Of a stretch of DNA of 30,687 bases, positions 19,564 to 28,071 are shown in pieces. Under the pieces are notes generated by a model. It was not told the DNA's origin, did no database searches, and saw only the letters and a list, made by a program, of their open reading frames with translations. Every line of letters begins with the position of its first letter. Position 1 is the stretch's first letter. A program made the position numbers and the translations under genes. The stretch is from a virus. The stretch spans positions 1 to 30,687 of IMG/VR virus record IMGVR_UViG_3300011113_000460; one strand, 5' to 3'.

Positions 19564-21492
19564 ATGACCACCCTTTGGCTCGACCTCGAGACCTACTGCG
19601 AGACGCCAATTACGCACGGCACGTATCGCTACGCCGAGGGCGCCGAGGTGCTGCTGGTCGCCTACGCCTTCGATGACGAGCCTGTTGAGGTGCTCGACCT
19701 GACCGAGGGCGGCTCGCTCGACAACGTCCAGATGCTGATCGACAGCGCCGACCGCGTCGTCATACACAACAGCAATTTCGACCGCACTGTGCTGCGCTGC
19801 AACAACGTACACATCCCCCTGAGCAAGCTGGAAGACACGATGGCGCAGGCGCTGGCGCACAGCCTGCCTGCGTCACTGGGCGCGCTTTGCGATGTTTTGG
19901 ACGTGCCGCAGGATAAAGCTAAAGACAAAGCCGGCAAGAAGCTGATACACCTGTTTACGAAGCCTCGGCCTCGCAACGTCAAGCTACGGAGAGCCACCCG
20001 TGAAACGCACCCCCAAGAGTGGGCCGCCTTCATCGAATACGCCCGACTCGATGTGGACGCGATGCGAGACGTATCTCGACGCCTCCCCGGATGGAATAAT
20101 TCTCGAGGTGAACGTCGAGTTTGGGAACTCGACCAGTACATTAATGACCGTGGTATCGCCGTCGATGTTCGACTCGCCGAAGCTGCACTCCGAGCTTTTC
20201 AAAGAAGCGCGCGACATCTGGCTGAGCGAGCCGGACTTCTGACGAACGGCGCCGTGCCCTCGCTGACGCAGGGCGCGCGCTTCAAGGCGTACCTTGCGGC
20301 CAACGGCTACGACGCCGAGGATCTGACCAAGGGCAGCGTGTCGGCCGCGCTGAAGGGCGAGCTGACTGACCATGTCCGCGAGCTCCTCGAGATACGCCAG
20401 CAGGCCTCGGCCACGTCGCCGGCTAAGTACAAGGTGCTGATCAACGGCACGAGCAGCGACGGCCGCCTGCGTGGCACCCTGCAGTACTGCGGCGCGTCGC
20501 GCACCGGGCGCTGGGGCGGCCGCCTCTTCCAGCCGCAGAACCTGCCCCGGCCGACGCTGAAGCAAGAGCAGATCGACATGGGCATCGCGGCGATGAAGGC
20601 CGACGCCGAAGACCTGCTCTTCAGCAACGTGTCGGAGCTGTGCAGCAGCGCCGTGCGCGGCGCGCTGGTGGCAGAGGACGGCAAGAAACTGGTCATCGCC
20701 GACCTATCAAATATCGAAGGGCGCGTGCTGGCATGGCTCGCGAACGAGAAGTGGAAGATCGACGCGTTTGCCGACTTCGACAAGGGCATCGGCCACGACC
20801 CGTACAAGCTGGCCTACGCAAGGGCGTTTAACCTGCCTGTAGAGAAAATATCTAAGGATGACAGGCAGTTAGGCAAAGTGATGGAGCTGGCGCTGGGTTA
20901 CCAAGGCGGTCTGGGCGCGTTCAACACGATGGCGTCGGCGTACGGCGTCAGCCTGCCCGACGAGCGCGTGCAGGAGCTCGTGACGGCGTGGCGCAAGGCG
21001 CACCCGGCGGTCAGGTCGTTCTGGTACGCGCTCGAGGGTGCCTGCAACGGCGCGCTTCTGGACGAGGGCAAGATCCACAAGGTGGGTCTGCTGAGCGCCA
21101 TCTTTAAGGACACGTGGCTGCGCATCAAGCTGCCCGGCGGCCGGTGGCTCTGCTATCCGAACGCCGCTATGGAGAGCGGCCGCATCGTCTATGACGGTAC
21201 GAACCAGTTCACTAAGAAGTGGGAGCGCATCGAGACGTACGGCGGCAAGATCTGCGAGAATATCGTGCAGGCCGTGGCGCGCGACGTGCTGGCCTCCGGG
21301 CTGCTGCGCGCCGAGACGGCCGGCTACCGCGTCTGCCTGCACGTACACGACGAGATCATCGCCGAGGTGCCGGACACTGACGAGTACAGCGCCGATGGCC
21401 TGTCGGCTATTATGTCGCACAATCCGGGCTGGACGCTGGGCCTGCCGCTCGCTGCGGCCGGCTTCGAAACGTACCGGTACAGGAAGGACTGA
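19564..21492 (+). CDS. Family A DNA polymerase with 3'-5' exonuclease
   Basis: 642 aa from ATG 19564 with only a weak GGAAA upstream; a TTG 4 codons earlier has no better site. It replicates the phage genome. Exonuclease motif LDLE (Asp7, Glu9) at the very N-terminus; polymerase motif A IADLSNIEGR (Asp380, Glu385); motif B RQLGKVMELALGYQGG (Arg434, Lys438, Tyr446); motif C HVHDEI (Asp596, Glu597). YG of motif B is YQG, as I recall for this phage subgroup. Third codon positions fall from nearly all G/C to about half between ~20000 and 20241, where a second reading frame is open. The polymerase frame itself stays conserved there (INDRGIAVDVRLAEAAL). Confidence 0.95.
   Translation: MTTLWLDLETYCETPITHGTYRYAEGAEVLLVAYAFDDEPVEVLDLTEGGSLDNVQMLIDSADRVVIHNSNFDRTVLRCNNVHIPLSKLEDTMAQALAHSLPASLGALCDVLDVPQDKAKDKAGKKLIHLFTKPRPRNVKLRRATRETHPQEWAAFIEYARLDVDAMRDVSRRLPGWNNSRGERRVWELDQYINDRGIAVDVRLAEAALRAFQRSARHLAERAGLLTNGAVPSLTQGARFKAYLAANGYDAEDLTKGSVSAALKGELTDHVRELLEIRQQASATSPAKYKVLINGTSSDGRLRGTLQYCGASRTGRWGGRLFQPQNLPRPTLKQEQIDMGIAAMKADAEDLLFSNVSELCSSAVRGALVAEDGKKLVIADLSNIEGRVLAWLANEKWKIDAFADFDKGIGHDPYKLAYARAFNLPVEKISKDDRQLGKVMELALGYQGGLGAFNTMASAYGVSLPDERVQELVTAWRKAHPAVRSFWYALEGACNGALLDEGKIHKVGLLSAIFKDTWLRIKLPGGRWLCYPNAAMESGRIVYDGTNQFTKKWERIETYGGKICENIVQAVARDVLASGLLRAETAGYRVCLHVHDEIIAEVPDTDEYSADGLSAIMSHNPGWTLGLPLAAAGFETYRYRKD
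20000..20242 (+). CDS. Possible overprinted 80-aa gene inside the DNA polymerase gene
   Basis: GTG at 20000 with GGAGAG 6 nt upstream, TGA at 20240, in a different frame from the polymerase (alternate position 2 is polymerase position 3). Starts MKRTPKSGPPSSNTPDSMWT and ends EARDIWLSEPDF. Over these 80 codons the polymerase frame has G/C in 39 of 80 third positions, while the next 40 polymerase codons have 38 of 40. All nine CGA arginine codons of the polymerase in this region read GAC or GAG (Asp/Glu) in the second frame; the usual CGC would give Ala. The shift ends at the second frame's stop. Against it: GC3 is already lowered (25 of 40) in the 40 codons before the start, so a recombined segment is an alternative. 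No homologue recognised. Confidence 0.45.
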   Translation: MKRTPKSGPPSSNTPDSMWTRCETYLDASPDGIILEVNVEFGNSTSTLMTVVSPSMFDSPKLHSELFKEARDIWLSEPDF

Positions 21493-21495
21493 GCC

Positions 21496-21696
21496 ATGTT
21501 CACGCAGCTCAACCCGACGATCCCGATGACAACGAGCAAGGGCGACGGCCTCGCCTTCGCCGTCATTGACTACGGCATCGAACACGACCTGCTCTGGGTC
21601 GTGGCGCTCGACGCCAGCGGCGAAGTCTGGTGCGTGCCGAACAACGAAGTTCGCATATCTGCTAACTGGAGCGCCGGCCGAAGGCTCGCGCCATGA
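21496..21696 (+). CDS. Hypothetical small protein (66 aa)
   Basis: ATG at 21496 with AAGGACTGAGCC, 3 nt after the polymerase stop. MFTQLNPTIPMTTSKGDGLA, then a strand-rich part (FAVIDYGIEHDLLWVVALDASG-like) ending RRLAP. It resembles the small beta-rich spacer proteins often found after phage polymerases; no name known. Stop overlaps the next ATG (ATGA). Confidence 0.78.
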   Translation: MFTQLNPTIPMTTSKGDGLAFAVIDYGIEHDLLWVVALDASGEVWCVPNNEVRISANWSAGRRLAP

Positions 21697-21977
21697 CGCC
21701 CGCAGGCAAGCTGCAGGACTATCTAAAGCGCGTCGTGAACCACAGCGGCGGCCAGTACCGCAAGGTGCGCTGGGAGGGTCGCAGCGGCTGCCCTGACTGC
21801 TACGTCTGGTGGGAGTGGCCGCGCGCCGCGTTCATCGAGGTAAAGGCGCCCGGCGACCGCTTCAGCAAGCTGCAGGAGCGCGAGGTTGCGCGCATGCGCG
21901 CCGCCGGCGTGCCTGTGTACACCGTGTCGAGCGTCGAGGACATCGACCGCGTCGTGGCCGAGGTGCGGCATGGCTGA
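21693..21977 (+). CDS. VRR-NUC nuclease
   Basis: 94 aa from ATG 21693. GRSGCPDCYVWW (Asp35) and FIEVKAPGDRFSKLQ (Glu49, Lys51, Gln61) form the PD-(D/E)XK core of the VRR-NUC family; the C-terminal VPVYTVSSVEDIDRVV is its usual last strand and helix. Full length for phage members. VRR-NUC proteins cut branched or Holliday-type DNA; here it probably resolves replication or recombination intermediates together with the SNF2 helicase, whose start it overlaps. Confidence 0.92.
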   Translation: MTPAGKLQDYLKRVVNHSGGQYRKVRWEGRSGCPDCYVWWEWPRAAFIEVKAPGDRFSKLQEREVARMRAAGVPVYTVSSVEDIDRVVAEVRHG

Positions 21978-23334
21978 GTTCAAGCCGCACGACTATCAGC
22001 GCCCGGCCATGCAGTGGCTGTACGACAAGCCGCGCTGCGCCCTGTGGATGCCCATGGGCGGCGGCAAGACGGTGACGACGCTGACGGCACTCGACAACCT
22101 GTCGCTGATTGAGGACGTGTACCCGGTGCTGGTGCTGGCGCCCCTGCGCGTCGCCAAGACGACGTGGCCCGACGAGGTCAAGAAGTGGCCGCACCTGTCG
22201 CACCTGCGCGTGTCGGTGATCTGCGGCAGCGCGGCCGAGCGTCAGGCGGCGCTTGACGTGCCTGCCGACATTTACACGATGAACTTCGACAACCTCGTCT
22301 GGCTCCGCGAGGCGCTGGGCGACCGCTGGCCGTTCAAGACGGTCGTCGCCGACGAGTTCACGCGCCTGAAGAGCTTCCGCCTGCGGCAGGGCAGCAAGCG
22401 CGCCGCGGCGCTGGGCAGCGTGGCGCACAGCAAGGTGACGCGCTTCATCGGCCTGACTGGCACGCCTTCGCCCAACGGCCTGCAGGATCTGTGGGGGCAG
22501 GTCTGGTTCATCGACAAGGGCGAGCGCCTTGGCCGAACGTACAGCGCCTTCAGCGACCGCTGGTTCGAGACGGGCTACGACGGCTTCAGCAAGAAGCCAC
22601 GCCCGGAGGCGCAAGCCGAGATCGAGAGCCGCCTGCGCGACATCTGCTTGACCGTAGACGCCCTGCCGGTCGACGAGCCGATCCGCAACAGGCTGTACGT
22701 CGACCTGCCGCCCAAGGCGCGGCGCATGTACGACGATATGGAAAAGCACATGTTTGCCGAGTTGGAGGGCTCCGACATCGAGGCGGTCAGTGCGGCCGCC
22801 AAGACGATGAAGTGCTTGCAGCTGGCCAATGGTGCGGCGTATACCGACGACAGCGGCACGTGGGAGGCTGTGCACGATGCGAAACTCGAGGCTCTGGACA
22901 GCGTTATCGAGGAGGCTAACGGCGCGTCCGTCTTGGTGGCCTACCACTTCAAAAGTGACTTGGCCCGCCTACAGAAGCGCTACCCTCACGGTCGGGTGCT
23001 GGATGCTAAATCTAACGTCATCCGGGACTGGAACGCCGGCCGGGTGCCACTACTTTTCGCTCACCCTGCGTCGGCGGGGCACGGCCTTAACCTCGCCGAG
23101 GGCGGCAACATCCTCGCGTTCTTCTCACTGAGCTGGAACCTCGAGGAGCACATGCAGATCATTGAACGTATCGGGCCGATGCGGCAGAAGCAGGCCGGCC
23201 TGAACCGTCCGGTGTTCCTACACTTTATCATGGCGCGGAACACGGTCGACGCCATGATCCTCGAACGCCTGAGCAGCAAGAAGAGCGTGCAGGAGATCCT
23301 GCTCGAAGCAATGAAGGAGCGCAAGCGTGGCTAA
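21970..23334 (+). CDS. SNF2/SF2-type DNA helicase
   Basis: 454 aa from ATG 21970, overlapping the VRR-NUC stop by 8 nt; the longer frame from 21886 lies within that gene. KPHDYQRPAMQWL (Q-type motif), Walker A MGGGKT (29-34), LVLAPLRV (Ia), VADEF (126-130, motif II; DEF in place of DEAH), TGTPSPNG (163-170, III), then AHPASAGHGLNLA (V) and QIIERIGPMRQ (VI). SNF2 proteins translocate on duplex DNA; with VRR-NUC they form a common phage recombination pair. No chromatin-specific domain is present. Function in branch migration or replication restart is inferred from the neighbour. Confidence 0.92.
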   Translation: MAEFKPHDYQRPAMQWLYDKPRCALWMPMGGGKTVTTLTALDNLSLIEDVYPVLVLAPLRVAKTTWPDEVKKWPHLSHLRVSVICGSAAERQAALDVPADIYTMNFDNLVWLREALGDRWPFKTVVADEFTRLKSFRLRQGSKRAAALGSVAHSKVTRFIGLTGTPSPNGLQDLWGQVWFIDKGERLGRTYSAFSDRWFETGYDGFSKKPRPEAQAEIESRLRDICLTVDALPVDEPIRNRLYVDLPPKARRMYDDMEKHMFAELEGSDIEAVSAAAKTMKCLQLANGAAYTDDSGTWEAVHDAKLEALDSVIEEANGASVLVAYHFKSDLARLQKRYPHGRVLDAKSNVIRDWNAGRVPLLFAHPASAGHGLNLAEGGNILAFFSLSWNLEEHMQIIERIGPMRQKQAGLNRPVFLHFIMARNTVDAMILERLSSKKSVQEILLEAMKERKRG

Positions 23335-23590
23335 ATTGACCGGCGGCAGCGCCGACTACTACAAGGTGCGCGTCGAGCGGCCGACATCCGGCGGCGAGCC
23401 GTACACGGCCGAGTGCAACGACATCATCGAGGCGCTGCGGATGGAGTACGACGTGGCCAACGCCTTCAAGGCGGCGTGGCGCGTTGCTGCACTGCGGCAG
23501 GGCCGGGGCAAGCCGGGTCAGGACAGCGCGGTCTACGACGGCGAGAAGATCGTCTTCTTCGGCCAGCGGATCATTGAGAGGAGCAAGTGA
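23327..23590 (+). CDS. Conserved small protein after the helicase (87 aa)
   Basis: GTG at 23327 overlaps the helicase end by 8 nt. MAKLTGGSADYYKVRVERPT, then EPYTAECNDIIEALRMEYDV and ANAFKAAWRVAALRQGRGKP. The YTAECNDIIEAL...NAFKAIWR-like pattern is one I recall directly after SNF2 helicases in several phages; its function is not known to me. Ends ERSK; stop overlaps the next ATG (TGATG). Confidence 0.85.
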   Translation: MAKLTGGSADYYKVRVERPTSGGEPYTAECNDIIEALRMEYDVANAFKAAWRVAALRQGRGKPGQDSAVYDGEKIVFFGQRIIERSK

Positions 23591-23748
23591 TGAGGAAGGT
23601 AGATCTCGAGGCGTGTCCTCACGACATGCCGTGGACTATGCCTTGCGGCTTTTGCGAGGACGAGGGGATTGACGTACCGCAAAAGGTGCTTGACGACGCC
23701 GAACGGCAAGACCGCCTTGAGCGTAAGGTTCCTCGCCGTACTTCCTAA
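23590..23748 (+). CDS. 52-aa putative zinc-binding protein
   Basis: ATG at 23590 overlapping the previous stop (TGATG). Cys9, His11, Cys19 and Cys22 (ACPHDMPWTMPCGFC) could bind one zinc. Charged C-terminal half (QKVLDDAERQDRLERKV). It overlaps the last 113 bp of the convergent structural gene in antisense, with no terminator between. Coding status is supported by coupled start and cysteine pattern only. Confidence 0.6.
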   Translation: MRKVDLEACPHDMPWTMPCGFCEDEGIDVPQKVLDDAERQDRLERKVPRRTS

Positions 23749-25372
23749 TGTCCTCGATGTATTTCGACATGTTGTCCACCCACTCTTGGTCGAATTGTTG
23801 GATGCGGGGATCCGACCCGAATGCCTCTTTGGCTTCTACTGGAGTGCGTTGAAACAAATACGCTTGTATTTGCGTAGGGGTGTAGCCCTTATCGGCAAGT
23901 TTTTGCATAGCGTTGTAGTAGCTGGAGAACATCAATTCGCGCGGTACGCCAAACTCCGTGCGCCCTTCGTAAAACCCGGATAGTGTTGCCGGGTAGTTAG
24001 GGTGCACAACGGGGACTGAGTTACGCCCGCTTGGCGTACCGGAAGGGGTGAGGCCCATTATGGCGCGGCCTGACGTACCTTCGGGGGCATACAGCAATTC
24101 TGGCACAGACAGAGCGACACGGTTTGAGCCGATGTCGGGGAAGCCTTTTTCGAGCGCCGATGCTTGGTCGAGCAATTTCTGAATGGCAGTACGCTGCGGC
24201 ATCCTAACTTTCGAAATGTCGTTCAGTTGCGCTGCGGCGGCCATCGGGTCTTTTGCAAACCCGATGAAATTTTCAGCCGCGTCTCCCCCGAGGATACCTT
24301 TGACAGCCGTGTCAAAATCCAAAAGATCAGCCTCGCGGACACCGCCAGCGGCCAACTGCCTGCCGAGCAAATCCATCATCGAGGTAGACTGATCGAGGCC
24401 AGTAGCCCCCATCGTGGTGTAGATGCCAGCCACCGGCTTCCCGTACAGGTCTTCGCCGCTCTTTCGCATGGTTTCGAGTCCGCCGATAACGGCCGGAGAG
24501 CTCTTCCACGCCTCCAACCCGCCGAGGGCTTCGGCGATACGCGAATAGCCGGGGCCGCCCATCGACAAAGTCTCACCCACTTGGGCGCGATCATTAACAC
24601 GTCGTAAAGCGGTGCCGGCAATTAGCTTGTCACCGATGAGAGGTATGCCGGAACCATACCTCTTGGCTATCTCCTCGGGCGATATTACGACCTCTGGGCG
24701 CATGTTCACAACATTGCGAACATCAGCGGTCACCCGATTGGCGGGGACGCTGCCCGACAAACCTGAGTACCCTTTGCTGCTTTGCGCCATAAACGGGCGA
24801 CGGCCGACGATGGGTACGCGGTTGGCGATAGCGAACGACCCACCCAACCCCGCGCCTTGCGGAAACTGCACGTCGGCTAATTCTGGGTGCGGTGTGGCAA
24901 CGGGTTCGACGGCTTGGTATTTAGGCGGGCGGGGGGCCTTAGCCGCCTTCTCCGGCGCAGCCTTCGCGACTTTCGCTGCGCCCTTCGTGGCCTTCGCCAC
25001 TTTCTTCGCAGCCTTACCCGCACCGGGCAGCGGCAGCGCGGCGAGCGCCACGTTGGCCGCCGCCTCACCACGCTTGCCCTCGCGAGCGGCGAGGGCGGCC
25101 TCGTTGCCCACGAACGCGCCTCCCAGCGGCGTGAAGTCGGCCAGCGTTAGCATTTGCTCGGCGTTCCTGCGCCCGAAGCGCACCGCCAGTTTGTCCTTGA
25201 GCTGATCGCGCCACGATGGTTCGCGCGCCTCAAGGCGGTCACGACCGACGATGTCCGTCGGATCGAGCAGATCGGCGACATCCGCGCTGGGCGCGCTGTA
25301 GTCCACACTGAGCTTGCCCCCGCGCTGCAGGCGCTGCGGCGTCACGGCAAAGGGGAAGTCGGTGGAGCGCAT
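23636..25372 (-). CDS. Virion-associated protein, distal structural operon (578 aa)
   Basis: ATG at 25372, 3 nt after the upstream stop. Residues ~1-160 are helical and Ala/Lys-rich (LPLPGAGKAAKKVAKATKGA...). From ~165 on, a globular domain contains QSSKGYSGLSGSVPANRVTA, SMGGPGYSRIAEALGGLEAW and GIYTTMGATGLDQSTSMMD; I do not recognise a named fold. The C-terminus has YAQGGLAVRRRQ, like the QGG ends of its neighbours. The DNA of the C-terminal two thirds is much less GC-rich: 27 of 60 at 23881-23940 and 34 of 60 at 24181-24240, against 47 of 60 at 25021-25080. That suggests an exchanged distal domain. As the last late gene it may be an internal or tail-associated protein. Confidence 0.75.
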   Translation of the reverse strand: MRSTDFPFAVTPQRLQRGGKLSVDYSAPSADVADLLDPTDIVGRDRLEAREPSWRDQLKDKLAVRFGRRNAEQMLTLADFTPLGGAFVGNEAALAAREGKRGEAAANVALAALPLPGAGKAAKKVAKATKGAAKVAKAAPEKAAKAPRPPKYQAVEPVATPHPELADVQFPQGAGLGGSFAIANRVPIVGRRPFMAQSSKGYSGLSGSVPANRVTADVRNVVNMRPEVVISPEEIAKRYGSGIPLIGDKLIAGTALRRVNDRAQVGETLSMGGPGYSRIAEALGGLEAWKSSPAVIGGLETMRKSGEDLYGKPVAGIYTTMGATGLDQSTSMMDLLGRQLAAGGVREADLLDFDTAVKGILGGDAAENFIGFAKDPMAAAAQLNDISKVRMPQRTAIQKLLDQASALEKGFPDIGSNRVALSVPELLYAPEGTSGRAIMGLTPSGTPSGRNSVPVVHPNYPATLSGFYEGRTEFGVPRELMFSSYYNAMQKLADKGYTPTQIQAYLFQRTPVEAKEAFGSDPRIQQFDQEWVDNMSKYIEDIRKYGEEPYAQGGLAVRRRQAPFAVRQSPRPRKSRKA

Positions 25373-25375
25373 CTG

Positions 25376-28057
25376 TTAGAACGCCCTCGGCGCAAAAACA
25401 CGGCCGCCCTGCGCGAACGCCGCGGGCTCTTTGTCCTTCTCGTCGTATGCAGCCATCAGCTCTTCAAGGCTGGGCGCGGCAGCGCGTGCCGCCGGAGGGA
25501 GCGTGCGGTACGTGCGGATGAGCCGCTCCATCTCGGGATCGTTGGACTGCGGGATGTACTCAAGCTCGCTGACCTGCGGCTGGATCAGCGGCGGGTTGGC
25601 GACACGCACAGCGCGAGCGGTGGGCTCGGCGTACTTGTCGAACAGCTGCGCAGCCGCATCACGCAGATTAACTGCGCCCGGCACACGCTGGAAAGCGCGC
25701 TCAGCGCGGCCCAGCAACGAGCCTGCGCCGTAAGCCGCTTCACCCAGACGGCGAGGTGTCGCGAGGGTGGCGGCCAACGGCTCAGGGCTACCGGCAGCCA
25801 TCGCCGCAGCGCCGCTCAGGGACGGCGTCAGACCGGCCGGCTCGCGGCCGGACATCGCCTGACCTGCAAGAATGTCCCCCAGACCGCGGCCCGCCTTCGT
25901 GCTCTCGAGCAACTCCAGCACGGTGCGGCCGCGCGGGCCTTTGCCCTGCGCAGTGCGGCGCAGCTTGTTGAGGGCTGTGTCGGCGCTCTTGGCACCAAGC
26001 GAGAGGCTGCTCTGCACGTCAGACAGCGTATCGCTGGCGATACGGTAGTCCTTCATCACATCGGCGTAGATAGGTGCCTTCGCCGTGATAACGCGATTGA
26101 TTGAGTTGGCCACCTCTTGCGCGACTTTGTACTGCGGCGTGCCTCTCTGGTAGTTGTCGCGGATGTTGCCAACGGCGCGTTTCATCGCGTCGAAATCCTC
26201 AATCGTGGTGAGGCCCTTCTTGGAGAACTCGCCGACCTTTGCGTCAACCGCATCCCAGACATCTGCTGCAGACGAGATGTCGATGCCCTTGTGGCGACCG
26301 ATGTTGCGCACGTCGTCAATAGCCGTCTGTACGTCGGCAAATTTAAGTTCCTCGGGGTTCCGCTTGAGGCGATCCATGCGGCGCGTGTAGTCGGCGCTGC
26401 GCTGCTGATACAGTTCAGTGATTGCCGCCTGCGCTTTGCCGAGGGGATCGACGGCAGCGCCTTCGCCGCGCATCTGCGCAAGGAACTCAGGAGATCCGCG
26501 GCGGCCGGCAGCAAAGGTCTGCTCGACGTCGCCCACAGTAACACCAGCGGCGCGCGCCGGGGCGCCGACGCCGATGCCTTTGGCCACTGCGCCTGCGCCC
26601 TTCGCGCCGACCTTGGCGAGTTTGGCGCTTGCCACAAGTGGATCGAGGATGGCGGCTGTCTTGCCAAAGCCCTCGACGGCCTGCGCAGCCTTGGCGAGGC
26701 GCGGCAGGCTGCCGATCTTTGCCGCAAGGTTAGCGCCCCCGGCCACGGTGCCCGCGCCAAGCGTGGCCACGCCGGCGACGTCAGCGAGGATCGACGCCGG
26801 ATCTTGAGCGAGCGCCTTGTAGAAGCCCTGCTCGCTGCCGTAGCGGTTCTTGTAGTAGTCGGTGAGCGCCGTGACGGCGCTGTCGTCCTCGGACAGGCCG
26901 GTCGCGCCGGCCACGAGGTTGGCGATGCCTTCGAGCGTGTCGGGCAGATCGACGGTCAGCGCCTTGACCGTATTGGCCGCAAGATTGAGCGTGCTCGGGA
27001 TCAGGTTGATCGCGCCTTCACCAAGCGCCTCGCCGAAGGTGAGGCCGTTCGGCTCAGATGTCTTGCCGACGGCGGTGAAGTAGCCGCGAGCCGCCTCGTC
27101 GGCGGGCGTGTAGTCGAAGACCGGGGCGCGTGCGCCCTTCATGCCTGCGATCTCGCGGCCGGTCTTGACGGCGTCGACGACGAACTTCTCGTCGGGCTGG
27201 CGACCGGTGGCGTTGTAGTATGCCGCGGCCATGCGCGCGGCATAATCCGTCGGGTCAAACGAGCCGTCCTTCTTGCTCTGCTCGGCGTAGGCGGCGAGCG
27301 CCTTCTCGTCGTCGGGGCGGAAGCGGTACGCCTTGATGTCCGGCGCGAACTGTTCGATGTTGTCGGTTCCAAGGGCCTCTGCGATGGCCTGTGGGTCCGT
27401 GTTTAGCGCCCCGGCGACAGAGAGACGACCTTTGATAAGATCGTCGACACCTTGCTGGAACACTTTGTCGCTGGCGCGCGGGTCTATCGCGCCTTCTTTG
27501 CTGTACAGCAGTTCGAGTTCGCGCTCGGTAACATTGCCGAGAGCGCCGCCAGTGGGGCTCTCTTCGCGCATCTTTTGGAGGTTGGTGAAGGCGCTGTTGG
27601 CTTGGATAGGCTTCAAGAGCGCCTCTACCGATGCCGCAGAAGAACCCGGAAACTGCGCAGCGGTATCGCGGCCAAAGCCGGTAGCGAAATAGGCCTCGCG
27701 ACTGAGCCTTTTAGCTTCCGCAAGGTTGCGCAGTTCAACCAAAACAGCCTGTTGCGCTTTGGGCAAGTTCGCGAGCGGAGGCAGACCGCCGCTGAGCGCC
27801 TTCACCTTGGCCAGCGCGATCTCGGCCTGATCGGCCTCGCTTACCGCCTTGCGGGCGAACGCCTCTTCTTTCTTCACGGTGCTCGGCAGCGTGGCGCGCT
27901 TCTCGGCGGCAGTCGCACGCGCCGACTCAGCGGATGCTACCGACGACGCGGCGGATGCACCGCTCTGCGAGATGTCCGCAGAAAGTTTGCGCTCTTGGGG
28001 TGTCTCACCACGCGAAGTTGCGAGGTCGGAAGCCCACCAGTCTTGATCACGCGCCAC
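25376..28057 (-). CDS. Large internal virion / DNA-ejection-like protein (893 aa)
   Basis: GTG at 28057 with AGGAGGCCCCC upstream. Long helical N-terminus (ASSVASAESARATAAEKRAT). A central segment (GEGAINLIPSTLNLAANTVK, LPDTLEGIANLVAGATGL, DYYKNRYGSEQGFYKALAQD, PASILADVAGVATLGAGTVA) is a pattern I associate with internal virion proteins of podoviruses, with amphipathic or hydrophobic helices that could enter membranes. Ala-rich helices follow. The C-terminus ends FAQGGRVFAPRAF. Function (ejection channel or core) is inferred from these features and operon position. Confidence 0.75.
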   Translation of the reverse strand: MARDQDWWASDLATSRGETPQERKLSADISQSGASAASSVASAESARATAAEKRATLPSTVKKEEAFARKAVSEADQAEIALAKVKALSGGLPPLANLPKAQQAVLVELRNLAEAKRLSREAYFATGFGRDTAAQFPGSSAASVEALLKPIQANSAFTNLQKMREESPTGGALGNVTERELELLYSKEGAIDPRASDKVFQQGVDDLIKGRLSVAGALNTDPQAIAEALGTDNIEQFAPDIKAYRFRPDDEKALAAYAEQSKKDGSFDPTDYAARMAAAYYNATGRQPDEKFVVDAVKTGREIAGMKGARAPVFDYTPADEAARGYFTAVGKTSEPNGLTFGEALGEGAINLIPSTLNLAANTVKALTVDLPDTLEGIANLVAGATGLSEDDSAVTALTDYYKNRYGSEQGFYKALAQDPASILADVAGVATLGAGTVAGGANLAAKIGSLPRLAKAAQAVEGFGKTAAILDPLVASAKLAKVGAKGAGAVAKGIGVGAPARAAGVTVGDVEQTFAAGRRGSPEFLAQMRGEGAAVDPLGKAQAAITELYQQRSADYTRRMDRLKRNPEELKFADVQTAIDDVRNIGRHKGIDISSAADVWDAVDAKVGEFSKKGLTTIEDFDAMKRAVGNIRDNYQRGTPQYKVAQEVANSINRVITAKAPIYADVMKDYRIASDTLSDVQSSLSLGAKSADTALNKLRRTAQGKGPRGRTVLELLESTKAGRGLGDILAGQAMSGREPAGLTPSLSGAAAMAAGSPEPLAATLATPRRLGEAAYGAGSLLGRAERAFQRVPGAVNLRDAAAQLFDKYAEPTARAVRVANPPLIQPQVSELEYIPQSNDPEMERLIRTYRTLPPAARAAAPSLEELMAAYDEKDKEPAAFAQGGRVFAPRAF

Positions 28058-28071
28058 GGGGGCCTCCTGTG

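Noticed and set aside
19882-20242. A pair of compensating frameshifts in the polymerase gene as explanation of the codon shift
   Set aside because: The polymerase frame keeps family-typical sequence through the region (for example INDRGIAVDVRLAEAAL), so the original frame is still translated.
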